Below, piece after piece: positions 27,538 to 34,549 of a stretch of DNA of 64,000 nt (position 1 is its first letter; every line of letters starts with the position of its first letter). Where the stretch lies: assembly GCA_016235555.1 (NCBI GenBank), contig JACRKC010000131.1, forward strand, positions 62,001 through 126,000, written 5' to 3'. Made by a program: the position numbers and the translations under genes. The stretch comes from Verrucomicrobiota bacterium (GTDB lineage Bacteria; Verrucomicrobiota; Verrucomicrobiia; Opitutales; Opitutaceae). The notes under the pieces are model-generated. The model had not been told where the DNA came from. It did no database searches and was given only the letters and a program-made list of their open reading frames with translations.

Positions 27538-27765
27538 TCACAACAACGCGCGGAATTCGTCCTCGGTAAAACCGAGCTGCGCGACAATCTGCATCAGCAT
27601 GCCGCGCCGCAAATCCCGGCTATGCAGGGAAAGCGTGGCTTGCCGCTCCTTGAGCGGATGGTAAAGAAACGCGTGGCTGCCGGTCTGGCGTTTGATGACG
27701 CAGCCGGCGCGAAGCAGGATTTTGAGGAGTTGTTTGTCGGTCAGCGTCGGCAGGCGGTCGGTCAT
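27538..27765 (-). CDS. hicA: HicA-type mRNA interferase toxin
   Basis: 75 aa. The double-stranded-RNA-binding-like fold of HicA is shown by KQLLKILLRAGCVIKRQTGSH followed by FLYHP. The His of GSH is the catalytic residue known from the family. HicA cleaves mRNA and stops growth until HicB binds it. The start at 27765 overlaps the HicB stop (ATGA). It probably stabilises the integrated element. Confidence 0.92.
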   Translation of the reverse strand: MTDRLPTLTDKQLLKILLRAGCVIKRQTGSHAFLYHPLKERQATLSLHSRDLRRGMLMQIVAQLGFTEDEFRALL

Positions 27766-28010
27766 GCCAGTGCCGGCAAACGCACGTCGATCCGCACGGC
27801 GGCGGTCCTTTCCCGCTCCACCGGGATCGGTTTTCCAATTTTCATCATGCCTTCGAGGTAGCAAAGGATCGCATCCTTGGCCATCGCCACGGCGTCCTCG
27901 TAGGTGTCGCCTTGCGTTAGGCAGCCCGGCAACGCGGGCACGGACACGACATATCCGCCTTCCTCTGCCGGCTCCAGCGTGACGGTGTAGCTATATTGGC
28001 GCTCTTGCAT
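27762..28010 (-). CDS. hicB: HicB-type antitoxin
   Basis: 82 aa. The partial RNase H-like fold of HicB is clear: YSYTVTLEPAEEGGYVVSVP, then PGCLTQGDTYEDAVAMAKDAI. It binds and neutralises HicA. It has no separate DNA-binding domain, so control of the pair may depend on another factor. The order is antitoxin first, toxin second. ATG at 28010 with the toxin overlapping its stop. Confidence 0.93.
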   Translation of the reverse strand: MQERQYSYTVTLEPAEEGGYVVSVPALPGCLTQGDTYEDAVAMAKDAILCYLEGMMKIGKPIPVERERTAAVRIDVRLPALA

Positions 28011-28055
28011 GGATATTATTTTACCATGCGTGCGGTGACCGTCAACCACCCCGGA

Positions 28056-28799
28056 TTACGCCGCGTGTGGTATCGGCTGATCGGTTGCCGTGGGCGCGTC
28101 GTGGTTGCCAGCGTTGTTACCAAACCCGTCGCCTTGGTTATCAGCGTGGTTACCAGCCGGGGTGTTTTGGTTACCAACGTCGTTAACAGATTTGCGAGTT
28201 TGGTTGCCATCTTCGGTCACAACCTCGGCGAGGTCGGTCTTGCCGCCGGTCAGCCGGAGCAAATTTTGAATCTGATCTGCCTGCTTCACGGTCTGGCCGA
28301 TGAGCTTTAGGTTCGTGTCGCTGAGGCTGCGGTTTTGCTCCGTGAGTTCGCGAATCTGGCCGTCTTTCACCTGCACCTGCGACTTGAGTAGGTCGATCAT
28401 CTCGCGCTCCAAGCCGGGCACGGCGGGCTTGGTTTCAGGCAGGGAGGAGGGCTTGGTATCAACCGCTGGCGGTTGGTGAACAAAAGGCGGTGGCTTGGTT
28501 ACCGATTCGTTAACCAACGGCGGCGTTTGGTTACCAAGGTTGGTAGCCATCGACTCGGGGTTGGTAACCGTGCCGGGCGGCGCCGTGGGTTTGGACGCGG
28601 GTTTTAGGCCGGTCTCGCGCATGAAACTGATGGGATTGACGCGCCAGAGAAAGTGCTGGTCGTCGACGAATTCGTCGCGGCGGTAGTCGGTGTTTTCAGC
28701 AAATTTGGCGGCCTGCACGAGCTGCCGCAGCCGGTAACGGATCACGCGGGAGGGAATGTCGAATTGGCGCGATAGCTCGTGGATCGTGAGGAACTCCAT
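28056..28799 (-). CDS. KfrA-like DNA-binding coiled-coil protein
   Basis: 247 aa. An N-terminal HTH (LTIHELSRQFDIPSRVIRYRL) is followed by a Pro/Thr/Asn-rich linker, a coiled coil (about 133-185, REMIDLLKSQVQVKDGQIRE and on) and an Asn/Gly-rich tail. The tail is a tandem 11-residue repeat (GNQTRKS..., GNQNTPA..., DNQGDGF..., GNHDAPT...). This architecture recalls plasmid KfrA proteins, which bind DNA and help segregation. The gene itself holds 15 copies of a GGTNACC-like DNA site (see repeat entries). A palindrome upstream (28822-28840) may be its operator. Function is inferred from architecture. Confidence 0.75.
   Translation of the reverse strand: MEFLTIHELSRQFDIPSRVIRYRLRQLVQAAKFAENTDYRRDEFVDDQHFLWRVNPISFMRETGLKPASKPTAPPGTVTNPESMATNLGNQTPPLVNESVTKPPPFVHQPPAVDTKPSSLPETKPAVPGLEREMIDLLKSQVQVKDGQIRELTEQNRSLSDTNLKLIGQTVKQADQIQNLLRLTGGKTDLAEVVTEDGNQTRKSVNDVGNQNTPAGNHADNQGDGFGNNAGNHDAPTATDQPIPHAA
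28083..28208. repeat. GGTNACC site array, first cluster (8 copies)
   Basis: Heptamers like GGTTACC, GGTTGCC or CGTTAAC start at 28083, 28103, 28115, 28136, 28148, 28169, 28181 and 28202. After the first step of 20 bp, the gaps alternate 12 and 21 exactly, giving a 33-bp unit. The flanks between heptamers diverge while the heptamers stay. It lies inside the 3' part of the KfrA-like gene. Confidence 0.8.
28455..28569. repeat. GGTNACC site array, second cluster (7 copies)
   Basis: Heptamers start at 28455, 28475, 28497, 28508, 28529, 28542 and 28563, with gaps 20, 22, 11, 21, 13 and 21. Here the motif falls in two different codon registers (GTT-ACC-AAC as Val-Thr-Asn, and GGT-AAC-CAA as Gly-Asn-Gln), so the DNA word is kept while the peptide changes. 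Confidence 0.75.
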
Positions 28800-28821
28800 G
28801 TGGCCAGTTTACCACGGATGA

Positions 28822-28840
28822 GGCAAATCAGGTATTTGCC
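28822..28840. promoter_or_regulatory. Candidate operator upstream of the KfrA-like gene
   Basis: Perfect inverted repeat GGCAAAT/ATTTGCC with a 5-bp spacer, 23 bp upstream of the gene's ATG on the minus strand. This is a fitting place for autorepression by its HTH. Confidence 0.5.
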
Positions 28841-29385
28841 GTAAATTTTGTGATGACCATGAGGTGTCCAAGCAATGATACCGGTTGCCCCATTCCTTAC
28901 AACAGCATGGCCCGTTCAGTCCAGAATTTGCCACTCTCGCACTACCAAGTCCCTGTTCGCGCGCGGCGGTGCGGCGGGCACCAGTCGTCGCGTGGGTCAC
29001 GCGCCACCAGCGCCAGTTCAAACATCTTCAGACAGGCGGACCAGCGCCGGAAATCCTCTTGCGCCACCTGTGGCTAGGACGATGACCAAACCACCGAGAG
29101 GGATTCACGGACCGGTCAGCTCGTCTTTCGCCCACGCAGGTGGGGTATTGACAGTGTCTTTGCCGAGCGTATTGTCGCTTAAGTCAAACAAGAGAGATGT
29201 CTCTCCTCTCTCTTTTTTCCGTTAATCGAAAACCGCATACGCACCTGCCCTTGTTCATTAATACATTTGATGCAATAATGGATAGGGCTTTTATACGATA
29301 ATCAAAAGGCCAAAATGGACAGCAACTAATTTCGAAAACCCCGCCAATTTAAGGCGGGGTTTTTGATTTCCTGTAGAGGTTAATC
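28841..29385. other. Gene-free stretch with promoter- and terminator-like signals
   Basis: No credible gene. It has TTGACA (29148-29153) and, 16 bp later, TATTGT, a good plus-strand promoter. About 25 bp after that comes a GAGAGA/TCTCTC hairpin (29192-29205) followed closely by T6. A second AT-rich promoter-like region lies at 29268-29300. A strong terminator (29336-29364) then precedes the next gene. A very short transcript or attenuation is possible. Confidence 0.4.
29336..29365 (+). terminator. Strong Rho-independent terminator / attenuator
   Basis: The stem AAACCCCGCC (29336-29345) pairs with GGCGGGGTTT (29353-29362) and continues into T5. It sits 20-50 bp before the ATG of the next plus-strand gene, so it either ends an upstream short RNA or attenuates that gene. 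Confidence 0.85.
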
Positions 29386-30192
29386 ATGAGTTCCCACGGC
29401 AAATGGACGTCCACAGCGATGTATTTTTACTACATCACGGGATCGATCTATTACGCTTACAAGTGGTTTGTTATCCTTGGCGTTTCCGGCTTTTTCTTCT
29501 CTGGCGCTCTACTTTATTTTTTACGCCAAGCATTTGTTTTTCCAGTTCTTGTCGCAGTCCTGTCTGTATTGGCAATCCTGATTGGTGTCGCGTTTTGGAG
29601 GAAGACTGTTTCGCTCCGAGTTCACAGCCAAAACCCCAATATTCGTATCCGAAAGATGGAGATAGAATACACGATAGTGGATAAAACAAATTGCGATTAC
29701 GCCCGAACTGTCGAATTTGTCGCCGTCGCCCCCGTCGACCATTATTCTGCGAGGTTCAATTGGACGGGCGATGGAAACGTGGAGTCACATGTTTTGTCGG
29801 GAGCCGATAGCGCCGTGGTGGAAGAGCATCCCCGTAGCCCAGAGCGGGTTTGCGTCGTAAGGTTTGGCCAAATGATCAACGCGGGCTGTAGCCATAAATT
29901 CTCCTATCGGCTCCGTTGTTTGAATGCAACGAAGCCAGTTAAGCCATTTCTTGGTTTCGACGCTGATACTTACGTTGAAGAGCTAGTGCAATGCGTGCAT
30001 TTCGCGGAATCGCCGCCACAAAGATTCAAGCGGCAGATTCTTGCGGCGAGATTGTCTGAAGTTACCCTTCGAGAATGGGTAGATGACATTGACGGTAATT
30101 GGAAAAAGGAAGCAAAATGGACGGCGATAAAGGCGTTTCCCAGAAATTACTATCGGATCGCTTGGGAGTGGCCTAAAGCAAATTCAGGTTAA
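29386..30192 (+). CDS. Two-TM membrane protein with a beta-rich cytoplasmic domain (cargo)
   Basis: 268 aa. Two N-terminal membrane helices (WFVILGVSGFFFSGALLYFL and FVFPVLVAVLSVLAILIGVA) are followed by a roughly 190-aa soluble domain. That domain contains IRIRKMEIEYTIVDKTNC, RFNWTGDGNVESH and FLGFDADTYVEEL, a beta-sandwich-like pattern reminiscent of C-terminal domains in some defence-related proteins. I cannot assign a family. The gene is distinctly AT-richer than its neighbours and stands alone behind a terminator, typical of recently acquired cargo. AGAGG lies 6 bases before the ATG. No partner nuclease or cyclase is encoded next to it. Confidence 0.75.
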   Translation: MSSHGKWTSTAMYFYYITGSIYYAYKWFVILGVSGFFFSGALLYFLRQAFVFPVLVAVLSVLAILIGVAFWRKTVSLRVHSQNPNIRIRKMEIEYTIVDKTNCDYARTVEFVAVAPVDHYSARFNWTGDGNVESHVLSGADSAVVEEHPRSPERVCVVRFGQMINAGCSHKFSYRLRCLNATKPVKPFLGFDADTYVEELVQCVHFAESPPQRFKRQILAARLSEVTLREWVDDIDGNWKKEAKWTAIKAFPRNYYRIAWEWPKANSG

Positions 30193-30306
30193 AGGTTTCA
30201 ATATCAGTGTTCGCGGGTTCCGTTGGTGTTAAACAGCCAACAGAATGGCCTTACCTGATGGGTGCTCCTCATTCCGCGCCACGTTCTGCGATGCTATGAT
30301 GATAGC

Positions 30307-30771
30307 ATGATTGCTTTCTCATGGAGCATCGAACGCTGGCGCGAGATTCTGGAATTGCTAGGCACGCCGTGTGCATTACTTTTCACCGGCTTCGCGCTGC
30401 ACATCGACGCACGGGTCCGGCGCGCCGAGACTCTCCTCGAAATCACCAAGCAGCACCGGGAATTGTGGAAATACTTTGATGAACAGCCGGAGCTGGCGCG
30501 CCTGTTGGATCAAGGCCGCGATCTCACTACCCAGCCGCTCACGGAGCGGGAAGCCCGCTTCGCAAACTTTCTCTTTCTGCACCTACGGGCGGCGTATGGC
30601 GCCCAACAGGGGAAGATTTTTCCAATGCCCGAGCATGTCGGCGAGGACTGGCGGGAGATTTTTCAGGCTCCGGCAATCACAGCGGCTTGGGAACGCATCA
30701 AGCACCTACATGACCGGCGGTTTGTCGCCCTCGTCGAGAAGTATCGCTCGGCCCCGGCACCGACCAACTAA
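30307..30771 (+). CDS. Small single-TM protein of unknown function
   Basis: 154 aa. One hydrophobic helix (LLGTPCALLFTGFALHID) is followed by a basic helix, ETLLEITKQHRELWKYF, and the phrase EQPELARLLDQGRD. The pattern matches a broad group of membrane-anchored proteins annotated DUF6082-like, without known role. The ATG at 30307 begins just before the helix; an earlier in-frame ATG adds a poor leader. It overlaps the 3' end of the convergent small gene by 4 bp. Confidence 0.7.
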   Translation: MIAFSWSIERWREILELLGTPCALLFTGFALHIDARVRRAETLLEITKQHRELWKYFDEQPELARLLDQGRDLTTQPLTEREARFANFLFLHLRAAYGAQQGKIFPMPEHVGEDWREIFQAPAITAAWERIKHLHDRRFVALVEKYRSAPAPTN

Positions 30772-31040
30772 CCGCGCGGAATATCAGGTCGCGCTTTTAT
30801 GAGAGTGGCGCGCGGAACCCACACAATCCGCTCGTCCGGCCCGCAACCGACGGTTGGCGGCAATCGGTCGAGCGACTGTGCAGTCATGTCGATGCCGATG
30901 ACAGCGAAGTTGCCGTCGGCCAGTTCAAGAATGTCGGGACAGCCGTTGCCGGCGCTGGTCCTCGCACCGTTTTCGTGAGGATCGGGGCCAAGCCGGCGGA
31001 GGAACACGGGGACGGCGGGGACAGGAGAAATGTGGTGCAT
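30768..31040 (-). CDS. Conserved small protein (DGNFAVIGxD type)
   Basis: 90 aa. The core ENGARTSAGNGCPDILELADG, then FAVIGIDMT and PPTVGCGPDERIV, belongs to a conserved small family seen across Actinobacteria, Proteobacteria and Verrucomicrobia. The function is not known. It often sits beside a small XRE regulator, as here, divergently. GGAG lies about 8 bases before the ATG at 31040. Confidence 0.75.
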   Translation of the reverse strand: MHHISPVPAVPVFLRRLGPDPHENGARTSAGNGCPDILELADGNFAVIGIDMTAQSLDRLPPTVGCGPDERIVWVPRATLIKARPDIPRG

Positions 31041-31071
31041 GCGGTTGGGCTCCGATCAACTAACCCGCCAA

Positions 31072-31117
31072 TATGAGGCGTGGTTGTCAAACTCAATCCA
31101 CGCCATTATGAGGCGTG
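31072..31117. promoter_or_regulatory. Candidate operator between divergent small genes
   Basis: The direct repeat TATGAGGCGTG occurs at 31072-31082 and 31107-31117. An inverted pair GGCGTGG/CCACGCC (31077-31083 with 31098-31104) overlaps it. It lies between the small conserved gene and the XRE gene, a fitting site for the XRE protein to control both. Confidence 0.5.
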
Positions 31118-31357
31118 CCGCCTCCCCGTCGAAAAGGTGATGACCTCCTGCTCTCGTGCCTCGGCGCAAACATTCAATCCGCACGGAAAGAGGCGGGCGT
31201 CACGCAAGAGCGGCTCGCCGAGCTGATCGACGTTCACTCGCGCATCGTGCAGAAAATCGAAGCCGGAGAGCTCAATCCAAAATCGACGACGCTTATGCGG
31301 ATTCAGGCCGTGCTTGACTGCCCATGGGAGCGACTGATCCCGCGAGTTCGGCTTTGA
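31115..31357 (+). CDS. XRE-family regulator
   Basis: 80 aa from a GTG at 31115. It is a complete Cro/C1 HTH (LGANIQSARKEAGVTQERLA, then VHSRIVQKIEAGELNPKSTT) with almost nothing else. It probably regulates itself and the divergent neighbour through repeats that overlap its start. The next gene, the large ATPase, begins 47 bp downstream and may be under the same control. Confidence 0.88.
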   Translation: MPPPRRKGDDLLLSCLGANIQSARKEAGVTQERLAELIDVHSRIVQKIEAGELNPKSTTLMRIQAVLDCPWERLIPRVRL

Positions 31358-31404
31358 CCGCTCGTGCGCGAGGACAGCGTAAGCGGGACTGAACGCACGA
31401 CGCC

Positions 31405-34400
31405 ATGAACGGCATCTCGGAACGGCGCTCCGCCCAATTCCTCCAATGGGAAGCGCGCGGGCGCGGGTTCCGCCTCTGGCCCGCACCGGTGTGGCCGGAG
31501 CCGCCGTTTGAGCCGTTCGGCGTTCGCGGGCACACCACCCCCGAACCCATCGACGACGGACGGCGGCCCACGCTCCTCAGCGCGGCGTTCCAAAAAATGA
31601 TCGGGCGCCTCGCCCCGTCCCCGCCGGGTCCGGAACCGGACCCCGAACCCGACGAAGCCACCCCGCGCCCGCTGGTGCGCCACGAACTCGTGGAACTGCA
31701 AGCCCACATTCCGCCGCGGCTCGACTTCGATGCCGGGCGCTACGCCCGCCTCTTCGGCAGCCTCGCCGTGTGTGCTGAACCCATCGTCTTTGAACTGCTC
31801 GCCACCGGCGAACGTGTGACGACGCAGTTCGCCGTGCATCCACAGGACGAACGTCTCGTCCTGCGGCAGCTCAACGCATTCCTGCCCGACGTGTCGTTCT
31901 TATCTACTCGCGGAACGCTGCCACGCGCCTGGGGCGAGCCCGGCGAAGCAGAAACCGCCATCGTCGACTTCGGCCTCGGCCGCGAGTTCCTCCTCCCATT
32001 CCAACCGACCCGCGGCGATCCCTTCACCGGCCTCGTCGGCGCCCTGTCCGAAATCGACCCCGGCGAGACGGCCCTCGTGCAGGTCATCTTCTGTCCCGCG
32101 ACCGCCCCGTGGCATGAAAGCATCCTGCGCTCGGTCACCCACGCGGACGGCAGCGCGATGTTCATCAACGCGCCGGAACTCCTGCCCGGTGCGAAGCAGA
32201 AAACCGCGGAACGCCTGTTCGCCGCCGTCGTGCGCCTGGCGACCCGCTCGCCCGTATCGGAACGTGCCTGGGAAATCGCCCTCCAAGTCGGCGGAGCGCT
32301 TGGTTCCTTCGCCTCGGTCACCGGCAACGAACTCGTCCCCCTCGTCAACGACGGCTATCCAAGCGACGAACACGAAACGGACATCCTCGCGCGCCAAACG
32401 CGGCGCTCCGGAATGCTGCTCACTGCCAGCGAACTCGCCGGCTTCGTGCATGTGCCGTCCGCGGAAGTCCAGTCAGCCCGCCTCCGCATGGAAGACGAGC
32501 GGACCAAAGCCGCGCCGGCCACCGTGCGGGACACGCGCGGCCTGCGCCTCGGCCTCAATCGTCACGCCGGCCTCGAAACCCCCGTCCATCTCTCACGCGA
32601 GGCGCGAGTCCGGCACCTCCATCTCATCGGGGCCAGCGGCACGGGCAAATCGAGCCTGCTCTATAATCTGATCACCCAGGGGATCGAACGCGGCGAAGGT
32701 GTCTCGGTGCTCGATCCGCACGGCGACCTGATCGACCGCCTCCTCGGCGCAATCCCCCCGGCACGTCGGCGGGATGTCGTCTTGCTCGACCCCTCGGATG
32801 AGGAAAGTGTCGTCGGGTTCAACATCCTGGCCGCGCATACCGAGGCGGAGAACAACCAGCTGGCCTCGGACCTGGTCGCGGTGTTCCGGCGACTCTCGTC
32901 CGCGTGGGGCGATCAATTGAACAGCGTCCTCTCGAACGCACTCCTCGCCTTTATGGAAAGCGAGCGCGGCGGCACGCTGATCGATCTCCGGCGCTTCCTC
33001 CTCGAACCCGCCTATCGGAACGACTTTCTCTCGACGGTCCGCGACCCGAATATCGTCTATTACTGGCGCAAGGCGTTCCCCGCGCTCACCGGCAACAAAT
33101 CCATCGGCCCGGTCGTCACCCGGCTCGACACGTTCCTGTCACCGAAAGCCATCCGGCGCATGGTCGGCCAGCGCGCAAACCGGCTCGACTTCGGCGACAT
33201 CATGGACGCTGGCCGCATCTTTCTCGCCAAGCTCTCGCACGGCGCCATCGGCAAGGAGAACTCGCACCTGCTCGGGAGCCTCATCGTCGCCAAAATCCAA
33301 GCCGCCGCGATGCGCCGGCAGAACCAACGCGAAACCGCACGCCGCGATCATTTTCTCTGTGCCGACGAGTTCCACGACTTCCTAACACCTTCGCTGGCCG
33401 AGTGCCTCTCGGGCGCACGCAAATACCGCCTCGGCCTCGTGCTCGCTCATCAAGAGATGCGCCAAGTCGAGCGCGACGCCGACGTGGCGAGTGCCCTGCT
33501 CGGCGCCGGCACGCGCATTGTGTTTCGCGTGAACGACCGGGACGCGAAGTCCCTCGAAGCCGGCTTCGCCTCTTTCGAGGCACGCGACATTCAGAATCTC
33601 GGCGTCGGCCGCGCGATCTGCCGGGTCGAGCGCAGCGATGCCGACTTCAACCTCACTGTCGATCCGCCGCACTTTCCCGACGACGACTCTGCCCGGTTCG
33701 CCCGAGAGCAGGTCATTGCCGCCTCCCGGGCCAGCTACGGCACGCCAAGAGCGGAAATCGACCGCCTGCTCGCCGAGGCCGCAGTCGTCGAATCCCCGCC
33801 CAAGCCCCCCGTTGAGCCGAAACCGCCCGCATCTGCCGACGTTGTTACCAAAATCGCGCCGTTGGTTGACCACGTGGCAACCAACCCGCCGTCAGCGCCC
33901 CATGAACCCGCACCGCCTGTTCCCATGGCGTCCGCGCCGCCCAGCGCAGAAAACAAGCCGACCCCGCCGGTGGCAGACCTGGGCCGCGGGGGAGCGCAAC
34001 ACCAAGCGATCCAGAATCGCCTCAAGGACGAGGCCGAAAAGCTCGGATTCCACGTCACGTTGGAAAAGGAAGTCCTCGGCGGAGCAGGGGACATCGATCT
34101 CGTGCTCACCCGCGACAGCGAGTCCATCGCATGCGAGGTGACGGTGACGACGACGATCGACCATGAAATCGGCAACGTCGCCAAATGCCTCAAGGCCGGC
34201 TTCACGCACGTCGTGTTGATCGCCGGCACCGCCGACAAAGCGGAAAAGCTCCGCGCCGCCGTCCTCGCCAGTTTCGGCGCCACCAAGGCCGCGGGCGTGA
34301 GTTGTTTTCTGCCCGACCCATTCATCGATTATCTCCGCGATCTGCCGCGCGCCCAACCCGCGTCGGCCGCCCGCCGCTCGCGCGCGGGTCGCACCGTGAA

Positions 34401-34506
34401 GACTTCGCGTGTCGCGCTTTCGCCGGAGGAGGCCAAGGCCCGCGAGGCCGACGCGATCAAGCTCATGGCGGAGACGATGCGAAAGAAAAAGCGCGGCGCG
34501 CCGTGA
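31405..34506 (+). CDS. Large VirD4/HerA-like ATPase fused to a PD-(D/E)xK-like domain (second of two)
   Basis: 1033 aa. An N-terminal domain (1-390) precedes the motor. Walker A is GASGTGKSS (Lys415) and Walker B is FLCADEFHDF (about 654). LVLAHQEMRQV follows, as in the TraD/VirB4/HerA group. A proline-rich linker (about 790-870) contains three GGTNACC-like DNA sites. The C-terminal domain (about 870-1010) has GDIDLVLTRDSESIACEVTV, in which Asp898 and Glu911 fit a restriction-endonuclease-like fold, although the usual Lys is replaced by Thr913. No membrane helices are seen. It probably pumps or processes element DNA. It is the plus-strand counterpart of the 430-aa ATPase of this element. Confidence 0.85.
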   Translation: MNGISERRSAQFLQWEARGRGFRLWPAPVWPEPPFEPFGVRGHTTPEPIDDGRRPTLLSAAFQKMIGRLAPSPPGPEPDPEPDEATPRPLVRHELVELQAHIPPRLDFDAGRYARLFGSLAVCAEPIVFELLATGERVTTQFAVHPQDERLVLRQLNAFLPDVSFLSTRGTLPRAWGEPGEAETAIVDFGLGREFLLPFQPTRGDPFTGLVGALSEIDPGETALVQVIFCPATAPWHESILRSVTHADGSAMFINAPELLPGAKQKTAERLFAAVVRLATRSPVSERAWEIALQVGGALGSFASVTGNELVPLVNDGYPSDEHETDILARQTRRSGMLLTASELAGFVHVPSAEVQSARLRMEDERTKAAPATVRDTRGLRLGLNRHAGLETPVHLSREARVRHLHLIGASGTGKSSLLYNLITQGIERGEGVSVLDPHGDLIDRLLGAIPPARRRDVVLLDPSDEESVVGFNILAAHTEAENNQLASDLVAVFRRLSSAWGDQLNSVLSNALLAFMESERGGTLIDLRRFLLEPAYRNDFLSTVRDPNIVYYWRKAFPALTGNKSIGPVVTRLDTFLSPKAIRRMVGQRANRLDFGDIMDAGRIFLAKLSHGAIGKENSHLLGSLIVAKIQAAAMRRQNQRETARRDHFLCADEFHDFLTPSLAECLSGARKYRLGLVLAHQEMRQVERDADVASALLGAGTRIVFRVNDRDAKSLEAGFASFEARDIQNLGVGRAICRVERSDADFNLTVDPPHFPDDDSARFAREQVIAASRASYGTPRAEIDRLLAEAAVVESPPKPPVEPKPPASADVVTKIAPLVDHVATNPPSAPHEPAPPVPMASAPPSAENKPTPPVADLGRGGAQHQAIQNRLKDEAEKLGFHVTLEKEVLGGAGDIDLVLTRDSESIACEVTVTTTIDHEIGNVAKCLKAGFTHVVLIAGTADKAEKLRAAVLASFGATKAAGVSCFLPDPFIDYLRDLPRAQPASAARRSRAGRTVKTSRVALSPEEAKAREADAIKLMAETMRKKKRGAP
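33843..33882. repeat. GGTNACC sites inside the ATPase gene (3 copies)
   Basis: TGTTACC at 33843, GGTTGACC at 33864 and GGCAACC at 33876 have gaps of 21 and 12 bp, the same spacing as the array in the KfrA-like gene. They lie in the proline-rich linker of an unrelated protein. Confidence 0.65.
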
Positions 34507-34549
34507 ATCGCCTTGAGTTTCGGCGTCGCCTTCGGGCATAACCAGTCCT

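Noticed and set aside
28083-28208. 33-bp periodic repeat considered as a CRISPR array
   Set aside because: The conserved parts are only 7 bp and they alternate 12/21 bp apart inside an open reading frame. There are no 25-40 bp identical repeats with unique spacers and no cas genes.
28850-29225. Small plus-strand frames upstream of the two-TM cargo gene
   Set aside because: Overlapping frames of random composition without ribosome sites or domains; they also cross the hairpin and promoter-like signals.
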